Under the pieces are notes generated by a model. The model was not told where the DNA came from and did not search any database. It worked only from the letters and a program-made list of their open reading frames with translations. DNA of 39,235 nt from an uncultured Veillonellaceae bacterium (GTDB lineage: Bacteria > Bacillota > Negativicutes > Selenomonadales > Selenomonadaceae), in the NCBI GenBank assembly GCA_900316275.1, contig ONCF01000028.1:1-39235 (forward strand), read 5' to 3'. Position 1 is the stretch's first letter. Each line of letters starts with the position of its first letter. Positions 1-7,841 of this stretch are shown here, one piece after another. The translations under genes and the position numbers were made by a program.

Positions 1-1
1 G

Positions 2-841
2 GCACGGATAATAGCACATGCCCTGTTTGATTTGGTCGACCCGGAAGGTCATTGTGTGAAACGTAAAGAAGGCCTGTTTTCCTTGTCACATGGCGGCTTA
101 AAGGAAGTTATGCGTAAACATATTACGCGTAATCCGTTGATGCGTAAACTTGCACAGGTACAGGATAGTCAATATGCCGGCTACATTGCAGTCAATGATG
201 ACAATAAAGCAGTTACTACCTTGAAAATTCTTTCGCTCTTTGATTATATTTCATATGATTTGCAGGGCGGAGAAGAGCCAGAGATTTTTATTCGTCTGAA
301 TTCACCAGAAAAGATTGCGCGTTTGGCTAGTCCACAAAATTTTTACGCCAATAGTTATGTTACTAGGGCAAATAAGAAGCATGAGCGCGATGTCAAGGTC
401 TTAAAGAGGTTCTTTGTTGATTTACATGACGATAAGGAGCGCTGGGACTACATCGAGAATTATTTTTTAGGCAATGATGTGTTAGCACAGAAGGAAGCTC
501 CTGTACAGGCCATTGTACCTCGGCTTAAGCCGAATAAAAAACAGTCCTTTGCGGTGGCTGACAAGACCTGGGTTAAACTGTTGCCTTATTTCGATGAATC
601 AGAACAACCTGCAGTCGTGTCTCTAGCGCAGGCGGGCCTTCCTGTGCCAGATTATTTGAGTGTAGTTTTCATTGGTTCTGATTTGGGTAATAACGTAAAA
701 TTGTATTGGCAACAGCGGCGGCTTGCTGTTTGCGCGCAAGATACCACTGATGAGGATTTGGCGGCATTTGCCACACAGGGTATCAAGGCTTATCGTCTGC
801 TGGATGTCAAGGTTGAAGTATTGCAGGAGGCGTTGAAATGA
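2..841 (+). CDS. C-terminal part of a probable helicase (5' end outside the window)
   Basis: The frame is open to the first base of the window, so this is the 3' part of a longer gene; the first in-window start-like codon (TTG at 32) is unlikely to be real. The visible 280 residues include the stretch EIFIRLNSPEKI followed by KKHERD and RWDYIENYFLG. I recall this pattern from the C-terminal part of DEAD/DEAH or RecQ-like helicases in defence-type operons; no helicase motif itself lies inside the window. The last 60 residues (VKLYWQQRRLAV, then a short C-terminal segment) faintly recall the end of PD-(D/E)XK-like domains, which is only an impression. Its stop overlaps the next start as ATGA, so the two genes are translationally coupled. 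The DNA is more A/T-rich than the core genes to the right, consistent with transfer. Confidence 0.6.
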   Translation, partial: ARIIAHALFDLVDPEGHCVKRKEGLFSLSHGGLKEVMRKHITRNPLMRKLAQVQDSQYAGYIAVNDDNKAVTTLKILSLFDYISYDLQGGEEPEIFIRLNSPEKIARLASPQNFYANSYVTRANKKHERDVKVLKRFFVDLHDDKERWDYIENYFLGNDVLAQKEAPVQAIVPRLKPNKKQSFAVADKTWVKLLPYFDESEQPAVVSLAQAGLPVPDYLSVVFIGSDLGNNVKLYWQQRRLAVCAQDTTDEDLAAFATQGIKAYRLLDVKVEVLQEALK

Positions 842-2574
842 GCGAACATGCACGCATGATTCCTACGCGGGAAAACCTGGAGGATATACCACAGTCTGAG
901 CGGTTAGTGTACGAAGCACTAGCTAAGTTGGGTGAAAAATTCACTGTCTTTCACTCTGTGCGCTGGGCGAAGCGAAATAATCGCTGGCAGACCACTTGGA
1001 AGGAAAATGATTTTCTGGTTCTGCACCCGCAACTGGGTGGTCTGGTACTGGAGGTGAAGGGGGGCATTATCCGCTATCAGGACGGTGCTTTTCATCAGGT
1101 CAACCAGCGGACTGGCGAGGACTATATATTATCTGTCGAAAGGAAGAAGGACCCTTTATCGCAGGCTATTGATGGTACCTATCACTATCGTCACCTGCTT
1201 CAGGAAAAACTGGGAGCAGGGGCAAAGGACCAGTTTCCGATTGAGGCTGCAATTTGCTTTCCTGCGGTGAATGCCCAAGCGGAGATAGAGAAGTTTCCCT
1301 TGAATTATCGAGAAATTGCAGGCGCTATTTTGGGCTATCCAGAGTTGGAGCATGCATCGCAGTCTATTCATGATATATTTAATTTCTACAACAGCCGCGC
1401 TAAAACCAGCCTCTCTGAGGCTGAGTATCAGCGCTTTGTGGATGCGATTGCCCAGGATTTTGAGTTGGTGCAGGCTCCTGGGTATCAGAAGGGCATTTTG
1501 GAGCAGGCGTTTCTGCGTTTGTCGCGTGAGCAGACTGGTCTGCTGGACTATATCTCTGAACAGAAGCAGGCTACAATCCAGGGAGTAGCTGGCACAGGCA
1601 AAACTATAGTCGCTAAGGAAGCAGCTCGGAGGTTCGGCGCAGCCGGGCGTCAGGTGTTGTTTCTTTGCTTTAATCGACTCCTATATCAGTTTTTAAAGCA
1701 GGCGTCACCCTACGAAAATGTCACGTATTACAATATTCACAGTTTTATCGCGCGTTACGCACCGCAGCATGGACAAGATTTATCCAGGCCTGAGGATCGG
1801 GCATTGGCATTGTGTGAGGTGGACTGGGACACGCTGCCTTTTGACGATGTTATCATTGATGAGGCGCAAGATTTCTTAAATGATGAAGTTGTGGCTTTTA
1901 AAGACTACGTCGAACGTAAACGGGGACATTTCTATGCCTTTTTTGATAAGAATCAGTTGCTGACTGTGTCTGAGGTGCCAAAATGGATTCGGGAGGCGGA
2001 ATGCAAGTTGGTGTTGTCGCGGAATTGTCGCAATACCTATGAAATTGCGCGTACGTCATACACGGCCATTGATTTGGATGTGGAGCCACAGTTAGTAATG
2101 GTGCATGGTGAGCCAACTTACGTTAGCTATACCAAAGGCAATGTGACTTATATGCTTAGCAAGCTATTGCGCGAGTTTACGAGCAAGAAAGAGGATTATA
2201 GTCCTTCGGATATCACTATTTTGACGCTACATTCCATGGAACATTCGGTCTTGGCAGATGTTCATAAAGTAGATGGTTTTACGCTGGCACGCGAAAGGCA
2301 GCAGGATGCGGTGTTTTTTACCACGGCCAGCAAATTTAAAGGGCTGGAGGCCAAAGTTGTCATTGTGGTGGATATCGATAAGCAGAGCTTTACGGATGAA
2401 ACACTCAAACGCGACTTTTATGTGGCCTGTTCTAGGGCAACACAGCGGCTGGTGCTCTTGGTGGATGCCAACGATAAGCAATTGCAGGAAATAGCAGATG
2501 TGGTTAGTCAGGCTAAATTTCCGCCTAAATCTCGTATAGCTATGAAGACACAAACAGAAATTTGGTCGCAGTGA
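838..2574 (+). CDS. NERD-domain nuclease fused to a UvrD/Rep-type superfamily 1 helicase
   Basis: 578 residues. The N-terminal part fits a NERD (nuclease-related) domain: a conserved Glu near residue 21, Asp58 in ENDFLVLHP and Glu72/Lys74 in LEVKGG, the acidic and EVK pattern of PD-(D/E)XK-like nucleases. The rest is an SF1 helicase: Q-motif-like LSREQ near 228, Walker A GVAGTGKT at 249-256, Walker B DEAQD at 341-345, the SRNCRNTYE arginine segment, KFKGLEAK near 500 and motif VI YVACSRATQR near 535. It should be an ATP-driven DNA translocase or helicase with a nuclease module. It starts at an ATGA overlap with the helicase-like gene upstream and has an AGGAGG site at 826-831. The pairing and the A/T-rich composition suggest a mobile defence or DNA-processing module; the precise system is not recognised. 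Confidence 0.85.
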   Translation: MSEHARMIPTRENLEDIPQSERLVYEALAKLGEKFTVFHSVRWAKRNNRWQTTWKENDFLVLHPQLGGLVLEVKGGIIRYQDGAFHQVNQRTGEDYILSVERKKDPLSQAIDGTYHYRHLLQEKLGAGAKDQFPIEAAICFPAVNAQAEIEKFPLNYREIAGAILGYPELEHASQSIHDIFNFYNSRAKTSLSEAEYQRFVDAIAQDFELVQAPGYQKGILEQAFLRLSREQTGLLDYISEQKQATIQGVAGTGKTIVAKEAARRFGAAGRQVLFLCFNRLLYQFLKQASPYENVTYYNIHSFIARYAPQHGQDLSRPEDRALALCEVDWDTLPFDDVIIDEAQDFLNDEVVAFKDYVERKRGHFYAFFDKNQLLTVSEVPKWIREAECKLVLSRNCRNTYEIARTSYTAIDLDVEPQLVMVHGEPTYVSYTKGNVTYMLSKLLREFTSKKEDYSPSDITILTLHSMEHSVLADVHKVDGFTLARERQQDAVFFTTASKFKGLEAKVVIVVDIDKQSFTDETLKRDFYVACSRATQRLVLLVDANDKQLQEIADVVSQAKFPPKSRIAMKTQTEIWSQ

Positions 2575-2590
2575 TAGGGGCGAATGGTGC

Positions 2591-2849
2591 ATGGCTATTG
2601 AGTTGTATCATGGCAGTAATGTGGTGGTAGATTACCCGGAAATCCGCAGGTCGCGGTATACGAAAGATTTTTCGTGGGGTTTTTACTGCACGAATAGCTA
2701 TCAGCAGGCATATCGCTGGGCAGACCGTCGGCATGGGGACAACGTTCTGGGAACTGGCGCGGTTCAAGCACCCTACGCATCAAATCAGTTTTCACACTGT
2801 GCAGGCACTGCTTTGCCTGAAGTTTGTAAGGGGTGAGCACGTTGACTGA
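2591..2849 (+). pseudogene. DUF3990-type gene with an internal deletion and frameshift
   Basis: The first frame, from ATG 2591, gives about 50 residues with the family's opening features: LYHGSNVVV, then FSWGFYCTNSYQQAYRWA. After about 2740 this frame turns into unrelated sequence and stops at 2836. A second frame, about 2745-2849, reads FWELARFK, THQISFHT and LLCLKFV and stops at 2847-2849, which matches what I remember as the C-terminal end of the same family. The two ends are therefore present in different frames and roughly 75-80 middle residues are missing. DUF3990 proteins have been related to ADP-ribosyltransferase-like folds and are often encoded beside small partner proteins. The gene is judged non-functional. 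It follows the NERD-helicase gene after a 16-base gap. Confidence 0.7.
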
Positions 2850-3285
2850 GCAGGAAAAGGATAATTTGTTCTTCGTCTGCACGATGATTGAGTATGTCAG
2901 TCGCCAGACGAAGAACCACCGGCATGTCGTCGTCGATTGCCTCGGGGCGGGGGGGCTCAACAATGAGCTGCAGCACGCCGATGTCAATCATTGCCTGCCG
3001 ATGGAGCAGGTGGCTGACGAGTGGATAGAGGACTATCGGATACCGACGGGCGATTTTGACAACGTGGCCGAGTGCCGCTATACGGTACCCTCGGTGACGG
3101 CCATCGGACGCCTTTATCAGAGACTGATACTCGATGTGCTGCATGAGCAGCCGCTGATAGATACGGTGCAAGCGGTGTTTTCCTCGTTTATCATGGATGA
3201 GATAAACTATTTCAACTCGAATGTGTACTATCAGAATCCTGACTATTTACGGTGTTCTTATGAGGCCGGTTATATGCTGGCTTAA
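2842..3285 (+). CDS. Hypothetical protein, partner gene of the DUF3990-type pseudogene
   Basis: 147 residues if the TTG at 2842 is used; a purine-rich AAGGGGTGAG lies just upstream at the right distance. A GTG at 2833 is in frame but too close to that site. The protein is soluble and hydrophilic with features such as ETKNH-like QTKNHRH, ADVNHC and a C-terminal VYYQNPDY. I recall similar small proteins encoded next to DUF3990 genes, but I cannot name the family. It overlaps the end of the broken DUF3990 frame, as expected for a coupled pair. The TAA stop at 3283-3285 is made by the terminal inverted repeat of the adjoining palindromic element, so the native C-terminus may have been trimmed or replaced. 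A role as antitoxin or immunity protein would be inference. Confidence 0.55.
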   Translation: MTEQEKDNLFFVCTMIEYVSRQTKNHRHVVVDCLGAGGLNNELQHADVNHCLPMEQVADEWIEDYRIPTGDFDNVAECRYTVPSVTAIGRLYQRLILDVLHEQPLIDTVQAVFSSFIMDEINYFNSNVYYQNPDYLRCSYEAGYMLA

Positions 3286-3447
3286 GGAAACACTGATTAA
3301 TAAGTTAGTCCAGATTGTCGTAGATTTTTCGTCTAGGCTAGGAAGGGACTCGCAGGCATAGCGGTGGCTATGCCGAGAGGACCTGACGATGCATAGGCGG
3401 AAAAGATGCGGCAAGATGGGATGATGATTTAATCAGCGTTTCCTTAA
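3282..3447. repeat. 166-bp MITE-like palindromic element
   Basis: The ends are 19-bp inverted repeats with one mismatch, TTAAGGAAACRCTGATTAA. The whole element is an imperfect palindrome: the left arm to 3362 can be aligned with the reverse complement of the right arm over most of its length, and the centre is GGCATAGC-GGTG-GCTATGCC (3355-3374). There is no coding capacity. This is the form of a miniature inverted-repeat transposable element moved by a transposase elsewhere in the genome, or of a large structured intergenic repeat. If the target is TTAA or TA, that sequence is already counted inside the ends. The parental insertion sequence is not recognised. Confidence 0.7.
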
Positions 3448-3464
3448 AGGTTTCTGTATATGCA

Positions 3465-3489
3465 AAAAGCCGCCTGCGGGGCGGCTTTT
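3465..3489. terminator. Bidirectional terminator between convergent genes
   Basis: A 10-bp stem, AAAAGCCGCC at 3465-3474 with GGCGGCTTTT at 3480-3489, has a five-base loop and T/A tracts on both strands. It can stop transcription from the left island and from the leftward glucosaminidase gene. Confidence 0.85.
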
Positions 3490-3576
3490 GTTGCACATAC
3501 GAGCATAGTCAGAAAGTATGGCACTATCCGTAGCGGTATGCTATTGAGGTTACGGCTATAGCGCCTTATTCTGCAA

Positions 3577-4929
3577 CTATTTCAGGCAGGCCTGGAGGAT
3601 GATTTGGTTCGCGAGGATGTAGTAGTTCGTAGAGCTTATCTGCGCGGCGGTGGCGAAGGCTTGCCAGGCTTCGGGGTAGTGTTTCTGGTAGATGAGGGCG
3701 ACGCCGATGAGGTTTTGCGCGTCGGCACTGCGGTCCTCCAGCGCGAGCAGGGACTGCATGTCGCGGATGGCGCCGGCGTAGTCGCGCTGCGCGAGGCGCA
3801 GCAGGCCGCGGTTGTACCAGGCCAGGTTGTGGTTCGGCTGGAGCTGCAGCAGGGCGTCGTAGTCTTTGCGGGCGGTTTTGGTGTTGCCCTGTTTCTCATA
3901 GGCCAGCGCGCGGTCGTAGAGCGCCTCGGCGCGCGTGGCGTCGAGTTTTAGCGCTTGCGAAAAGTCTTTCACTGCTGCCGCGTAGTCACCGCGCTCGTAC
4001 CAGACGTTGCCGCGGTAGATGAAGCTCGCGGCCTCGTCTGGCGACTGGCTGACTTTGCGCTGGGCGGCGTCCAGTGCGGCGGGCGAAGCGTCGGGGGCCT
4101 GGGCTTGCTGCCAGAGGTGCAGGATGTCCTGCCCGTAGTTTTTGCCCGGCACGGCCCAGACGCCGTTCAGGCCGGTCCAGAGCAAAATCTGCCCGTGAAT
4201 CTCGGGATGATAATTTACCACGAGCCAGTAGCGCGGGTCGTTGACGGTCACGCGTGGTGGCTCCAGACGGCTGTAGGCGAGCAGGTGCTGGATGTGCGCG
4301 CGTACGCCGAGCTGTGCCGTGGCGAAACGTGCGCCCGGCTCATGGTTGCCCGTGGCGCCGAGCCCGCAGAAATTGTTCTGCTTTGGGTCAACGTCGCCGC
4401 CGTAGTTAAAGAAGCCGGTCTCCTTTAGCGCCTGGCAGAGTGCGACGTCGGGGCGCACGCCCTCGCGGCCCGCCTCCTCGTAGTAGTAGCCCACGAGTTC
4501 TTCCAGCGTGCAGGTGAGTTTTGGCTGCGGGTTGCGGCGGCGGATAAAGGCGAGCATCTGCTCCTGCGTGGCCTCGGCGGGGCCAGCAATCGTGACGCCG
4601 GTCTCCGTCACGAGCAGCGGCGTGTCATAGGCAGGGCGCAGCTGCCAGTGCACGCCACTCACGACTTTCGTGTTGAATGCGCCGGGCGCAGCGGGCGGGA
4701 AGTCGGGCCGCGTGACCTGTCCGCGCGGTGGTGTGGCAGGTTTTTTTCTGTTGGCTGCCGCAGCAGCGTTGCCCTGGGACATGGCACCAGCTGTAGTGGT
4801 AGCAGCCGACGCGTTATGCGCGCGACTGGTCACAGGCGTCTGGTGTACGACGGTGGCGGCAGAACTGCTCGTCAGGGGAACAAAGGTGAGGGCTGCGGCC
4901 GTCAGTGCGGCCAACCAGCGTTTTTGCAT
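3577..4929 (-). CDS. Secreted glucosaminidase-domain protein with C-terminal TPR repeats
   Basis: 450 residues from the ATG complementary to 4927-4929, which has a GAGGAGG site 7-15 bases upstream; an in-frame extension to 5058 lacks such a site. A Sec signal peptide (KRW, then a run of Ala/Leu ending SSSAA) is followed by a low-complexity Ala/Pro linker to about residue 85. Residues about 140-270 are a glucosaminidase domain (PF01832 type): VALCQALKETGFF with the likely catalytic Glu170, then QNNFCGLGATG. Residues about 295-440 hold tandem TPRs (NVWYERGDYAAAVKDFSQAL and similar), probably for protein contacts. It should cleave the glycan strand of peptidoglycan in the periplasm. The gene stands alone, facing away from galM, and ends at a bidirectional terminator. 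Confidence 0.85.
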   Translation of the reverse strand: MQKRWLAALTAAALTFVPLTSSSAATVVHQTPVTSRAHNASAATTTAGAMSQGNAAAAANRKKPATPPRGQVTRPDFPPAAPGAFNTKVVSGVHWQLRPAYDTPLLVTETGVTIAGPAEATQEQMLAFIRRRNPQPKLTCTLEELVGYYYEEAGREGVRPDVALCQALKETGFFNYGGDVDPKQNNFCGLGATGNHEPGARFATAQLGVRAHIQHLLAYSRLEPPRVTVNDPRYWLVVNYHPEIHGQILLWTGLNGVWAVPGKNYGQDILHLWQQAQAPDASPAALDAAQRKVSQSPDEAASFIYRGNVWYERGDYAAAVKDFSQALKLDATRAEALYDRALAYEKQGNTKTARKDYDALLQLQPNHNLAWYNRGLLRLAQRDYAGAIRDMQSLLALEDRSADAQNLIGVALIYQKHYPEAWQAFATAAQISSTNYYILANQIILQACLK

Positions 4930-5233
4930 GAGAGAGACCTCCTCAATTTTATGGGAAATGCGCTGTGTACCAGTTATAGTATTGGGTATCTGCTGGTACA
5001 GCAGCCAGCGTTTCACGACGGTTTGCTCCTCCCATTCTAGCATAGGGCGGAGGGACACTCAATCCAGTGCGGGTGCTTGTGCGCTGATTTTTCGCGTTGG
5101 CAGTTTGGCAATCGTTTACATTTTTCTTGTTTGGACGCGGTAAACGGTTGACAGGCGGGGAATAAGTGTGTAAAGTAATAAATAAAGAAGAAATAGGGCA
5201 AAACCCGTGTAAATTTTACTGGGAGGCTGTACC
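4930..5233. other. Divergent intergenic region with a possible cre-like operator
   Basis: 304 bases separate the leftward glucosaminidase gene from galM. On the + strand a galM promoter lies at 5148-5176. At 5107-5120 the complement reads TGTAAACGATTGCC, which agrees with the CcpA/LacI-family cre consensus (TGWAANCGNTNWCA) at nine of eleven fixed positions, about 30 bases upstream of the -35 box. At 4990-5004 CTGCTG-GTA-CAGCAG is a short palindrome in the leader of the leftward gene. Either could be an operator; neither is certain. No clear promoter was found for the leftward gene. Confidence 0.35.
5148..5176 (+). promoter_or_regulatory. Sigma-70-type promoter of galM
   Basis: TTGACA at 5148-5153, a 17-base spacer and TAAAGT at 5171-5176, about 60 bases upstream of the start codon. 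Confidence 0.6.
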
Positions 5234-6361
5234 ATGGCAGAAATCAGAAAAGAAGCGTTTGGCAAGACAGCAGATGGGCGTGACATTGAGCTTTACACGT
5301 TGCGCAATACGAAGGGCACAGAGGTCAAGGTCACGACGTTCGGCGCGCGGCTCGTGAGCTGGCGTGTGATGACGCCGGCGGGCAAGTTCGTCGACGTGTT
5401 GCTCGGCTACGCAGATGGTGCGACGTACGAGCAGGATACGGACACGGCGATGGGCGGTATCGTCGGGCGCCATGCGAACCGTATCGCGGGCGGCAAAGCC
5501 GTCATCGGCGGTGAGACGTACCAGCTGGAGCTCAACACGGGCAGCCACCAGCAGAACCACATCCACGGCGGTTTTAAAGGTTTCCACATGAAGCTCTGGC
5601 AGGCCGAGCCGACGTATACGGGGTTGAAGCTCACCTACCACAGCCCGGACGGTGAGGGCGGCTACCCCGGCAATATGGATGTGACGGTGCTCTACTCGCT
5701 CTCGAACGACAACGAACTCTCCATCCAGTATGACGCTGTGGCGGACCACGATACTATTTGCAACCTCACAAACCACAGTTATTTCAACCTAGACGGCTTT
5801 GCAAGCGGCTCCGTGCTCGACCAGAAAATCCAGATTTTCGCCGATAAATACACGTGGGCAGACGCCGAGTCGCTGCCCGACGGTCGCATCCTGCCCGTGG
5901 AGGGCACGCCGATGGATCTGCGTCAGCCCGTACGCATTGGCGAGCATATTGACGACGACTTCGACGAGCTGCAGATGGGTCAGGGCTATGACCACAACTG
6001 GGTCATCAACGACGTGCCGGCGCAGGTGGAGCTGAAACCGGGGCAGGGCTACGACCCGACCTGCCCCATTGACTACCTGGCGGGCGGCCTGAAAAAGGCG
6101 GCCTACGCCGAGGCGGCACAGACGGGCATTACGCTGACCTGCTACACGACGCAGCCGGGCATCCAGTTTTACACGGGCAACTTCCTCGACGGCTCGTTCC
6201 CCGGCAAGGGCGGCACCACGTTCCCGCGCCGCTCGGGTTTTGCACTGGAGACGCAGTATTTCCCCAACGCGCTGGCCAATCCCAACTTCCCGCAGCCTAT
6301 CCTGAAAAAGGGTGAGCACTGGCGCGCGCAGACGGTATACGTGCTGGAACATAAAGACTGA
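5234..6361 (+). CDS. galM: Aldose 1-epimerase (galactose mutarotase)
   Basis: 375 residues, slightly longer than the usual 340-350. It interconverts alpha and beta anomers of galactose and other aldoses in the cytoplasm so that sugar kinases get the right anomer. The family's catalytic and binding residues are visible: NHIHGG with the first conserved His, the catalytic-acid His in LTNHSYFNL, and the catalytic Glu in ALETQYFPNA near the C-terminus. The GGGAGG site at 5221-5226 is well placed for ATG 5234. It is transcribed alone, from a good promoter to a hairpin terminator at 6398-6450, with no Leloir pathway genes (galK, galT, galE) beside it. A cre-like site upstream suggests catabolite control but is weak. 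Confidence 0.93.
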   Translation: MAEIRKEAFGKTADGRDIELYTLRNTKGTEVKVTTFGARLVSWRVMTPAGKFVDVLLGYADGATYEQDTDTAMGGIVGRHANRIAGGKAVIGGETYQLELNTGSHQQNHIHGGFKGFHMKLWQAEPTYTGLKLTYHSPDGEGGYPGNMDVTVLYSLSNDNELSIQYDAVADHDTICNLTNHSYFNLDGFASGSVLDQKIQIFADKYTWADAESLPDGRILPVEGTPMDLRQPVRIGEHIDDDFDELQMGQGYDHNWVINDVPAQVELKPGQGYDPTCPIDYLAGGLKKAAYAEAAQTGITLTCYTTQPGIQFYTGNFLDGSFPGKGGTTFPRRSGFALETQYFPNALANPNFPQPILKKGEHWRAQTVYVLEHKD

Positions 6362-6397
6362 AAAGTCCACCGTACGGATACAAGTTAAATAAAACCC

Positions 6398-6450
6398 AAA
6401 CACGCTGACTTACAGCATTGCGTAATAAAATGCAAAATCAGCGTGTTTTT
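6398..6450 (+). terminator. Terminator after galM
   Basis: AAACACGCTGA (6398-6408) pairs with TCAGCGTGTTT (6438-6448) and runs into a T tract. The loop contains a smaller GCATT/AATGC pairing. Confidence 0.75.
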
Positions 6451-6504
6451 TTACGTACTTTTTATTCAGAGAGCACAATGTTCCGTCTATAACGGAATTG
6501 GCAC

Positions 6505-6533
6505 TAGACAAAGCTATGCAAAAATGCTAACAT
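6505..6533 (+). promoter_or_regulatory. Probable sucCD promoter
   Basis: TAGACA (6505-6510), a 17-base spacer ending in TGC (extended -10), and TAACAT (6528-6533), about 95 bases before the sucC start. The boxes are imperfect. Confidence 0.45.
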
Positions 6534-6629
6534 AAGGTATGCCAGTTAGGAATAGTAGAGCAAAAACGTAGACTTTTGGCCGAGGTCATAGGGCCACTGG
6601 TCAACCGGTCCAAGGGGAGGAGATCCGTC

Positions 6630-7826
6630 ATGAACATCCATGAGTATCAGAGCAAAGCCATTCTCAAGCAGTACGGCGTGGCCGTACCCGAGGGCTATCC
6701 CGCGTTCAGCGCGCGCGAAGCCGTGGCCGCGGCTGAGCGTCTGGGGAGTGATGTGACGGTGGTCAAGGCACAGATTCATGCAGGCGGCCGCGGCAAGGCG
6801 GGCGGCGTGAAAATCGCTCATAATCTCACTGAGGTCGAAAGCTACGCGCAGGAGCTGCTCGGCAAAACGCTGGTGACGAAGCAGACGGGTCCCGAGGGCA
6901 AAGAGGTACACCGCCTGCTCATCGAGGCCGGCGCGCAGATTAAACACGAGTATTACCTCTCGTTTGTGCTGGACCGCCAGTCGGGTCGCGTCGTCATGAT
7001 GGGCTCCGAGGAGGGCGGCATGGACATTGAGACGGTCGCGGCTACGACGCCGGAGAAAATCCTCAAAGAGGTCATTGACCCGGCTGTCGGCCTGCAGCCG
7101 TTCCAGTGCAGCCGCATGGCCTATGGCCTGCACCTGCCGCAGGCGGCTATCCGCAAGGCGGAGCGTTTCATGCTCGGGCTCTACGCCTGCTTTACTGACA
7201 AAGACTGCAGCCTTGCGGAGACGAATCCGTTCGTCGTGACGGCGGACGATGAGGTGCTGGCGCTCGACGCCAAGCTGAATTTCGACGACAGTGCGCTGTT
7301 CCGCCATCCGGACATTGAGATGCTGCGCGACGCGAACGAGGAGAACGCCAAGGAACGTGAGGCCGCGCAGGCGGGCCTGAACTACGTCGACCTCGGCGGT
7401 GACGTAGCCTGCATGGTCAACGGCGCGGGCCTCGCAATGGCCACGGTCGACATTATCAAATATTTCGGCGGTGACCCCGCGAATTTCCTCGACGTGGGCG
7501 GTGACTCCACGCCGGAGAAAATCGCCAAGGCGTTCCGCATTATGCTCGCGGGCAATCAGGCTAAAGGTATTTTCGTGAACATTTTCGGCGGTATCAACCG
7601 TTGCGACCTCGTGGCCGAGGGCATTGTGGAGGCCGCGAAGATGGTTTCGGCCGACGGACACTCGTTGCCGGTGCCGGTCGTTGTGCGCCTCGAGGGCACG
7701 AACGTGGAGCGCGGCCGCGAGATTTTGGAGCATGCCGATGTGGAGAACGTCATCATGGCGCCGACGATGGAGGGCGGTGCCGAGGCCATCGTGCGCATGG
7801 TCAAAGAGGCGCAGGTCGCAGCTTGA
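6630..7826 (+). CDS. sucC: Succinyl-CoA synthetase (ADP-forming) beta subunit
   Basis: 398 residues from ATG 6630, which has AAGGGGAGGAG about eight bases upstream; an in-frame extension to 6576 has no such site. The N-terminus [12 protein letters not shown] and the ATP-grasp domain ([18 protein letters not shown]) are typical, as is the C-terminal ligase domain with FVNIFGGI and the acyl-CoA synthetase signature around VVVRLEGTN. With SucD it forms the heteromeric enzyme that interconverts succinyl-CoA plus ADP and phosphate with succinate, CoA and ATP. No other TCA genes are nearby. In succinate/propionate-forming Negativicutes this step can serve succinate metabolism rather than a full cycle; that is inference from taxonomy. 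Confidence 0.95.
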   Translation: MNIHEYQSKAILKQYGVAVPEGYPAFSAREAVAAAERLGSDVTVVKAQIHAGGRGKAGGVKIAHNLTEVESYAQELLGKTLVTKQTGPEGKEVHRLLIEAGAQIKHEYYLSFVLDRQSGRVVMMGSEEGGMDIETVAATTPEKILKEVIDPAVGLQPFQCSRMAYGLHLPQAAIRKAERFMLGLYACFTDKDCSLAETNPFVVTADDEVLALDAKLNFDDSALFRHPDIEMLRDANEENAKEREAAQAGLNYVDLGGDVACMVNGAGLAMATVDIIKYFGGDPANFLDVGGDSTPEKIAKAFRIMLAGNQAKGIFVNIFGGINRCDLVAEGIVEAAKMVSADGHSLPVPVVVRLEGTNVERGREILEHADVENVIMAPTMEGGAEAIVRMVKEAQVAA

Positions 7827-7841
7827 AGGGACAAATGCTGA

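Noticed and set aside
4648-5143. Plus-strand frames opposite the glucosaminidase gene
   Set aside because: They are mirror frames of a high-G+C gene with signal peptide, conserved domain and ribosome site on the other strand.
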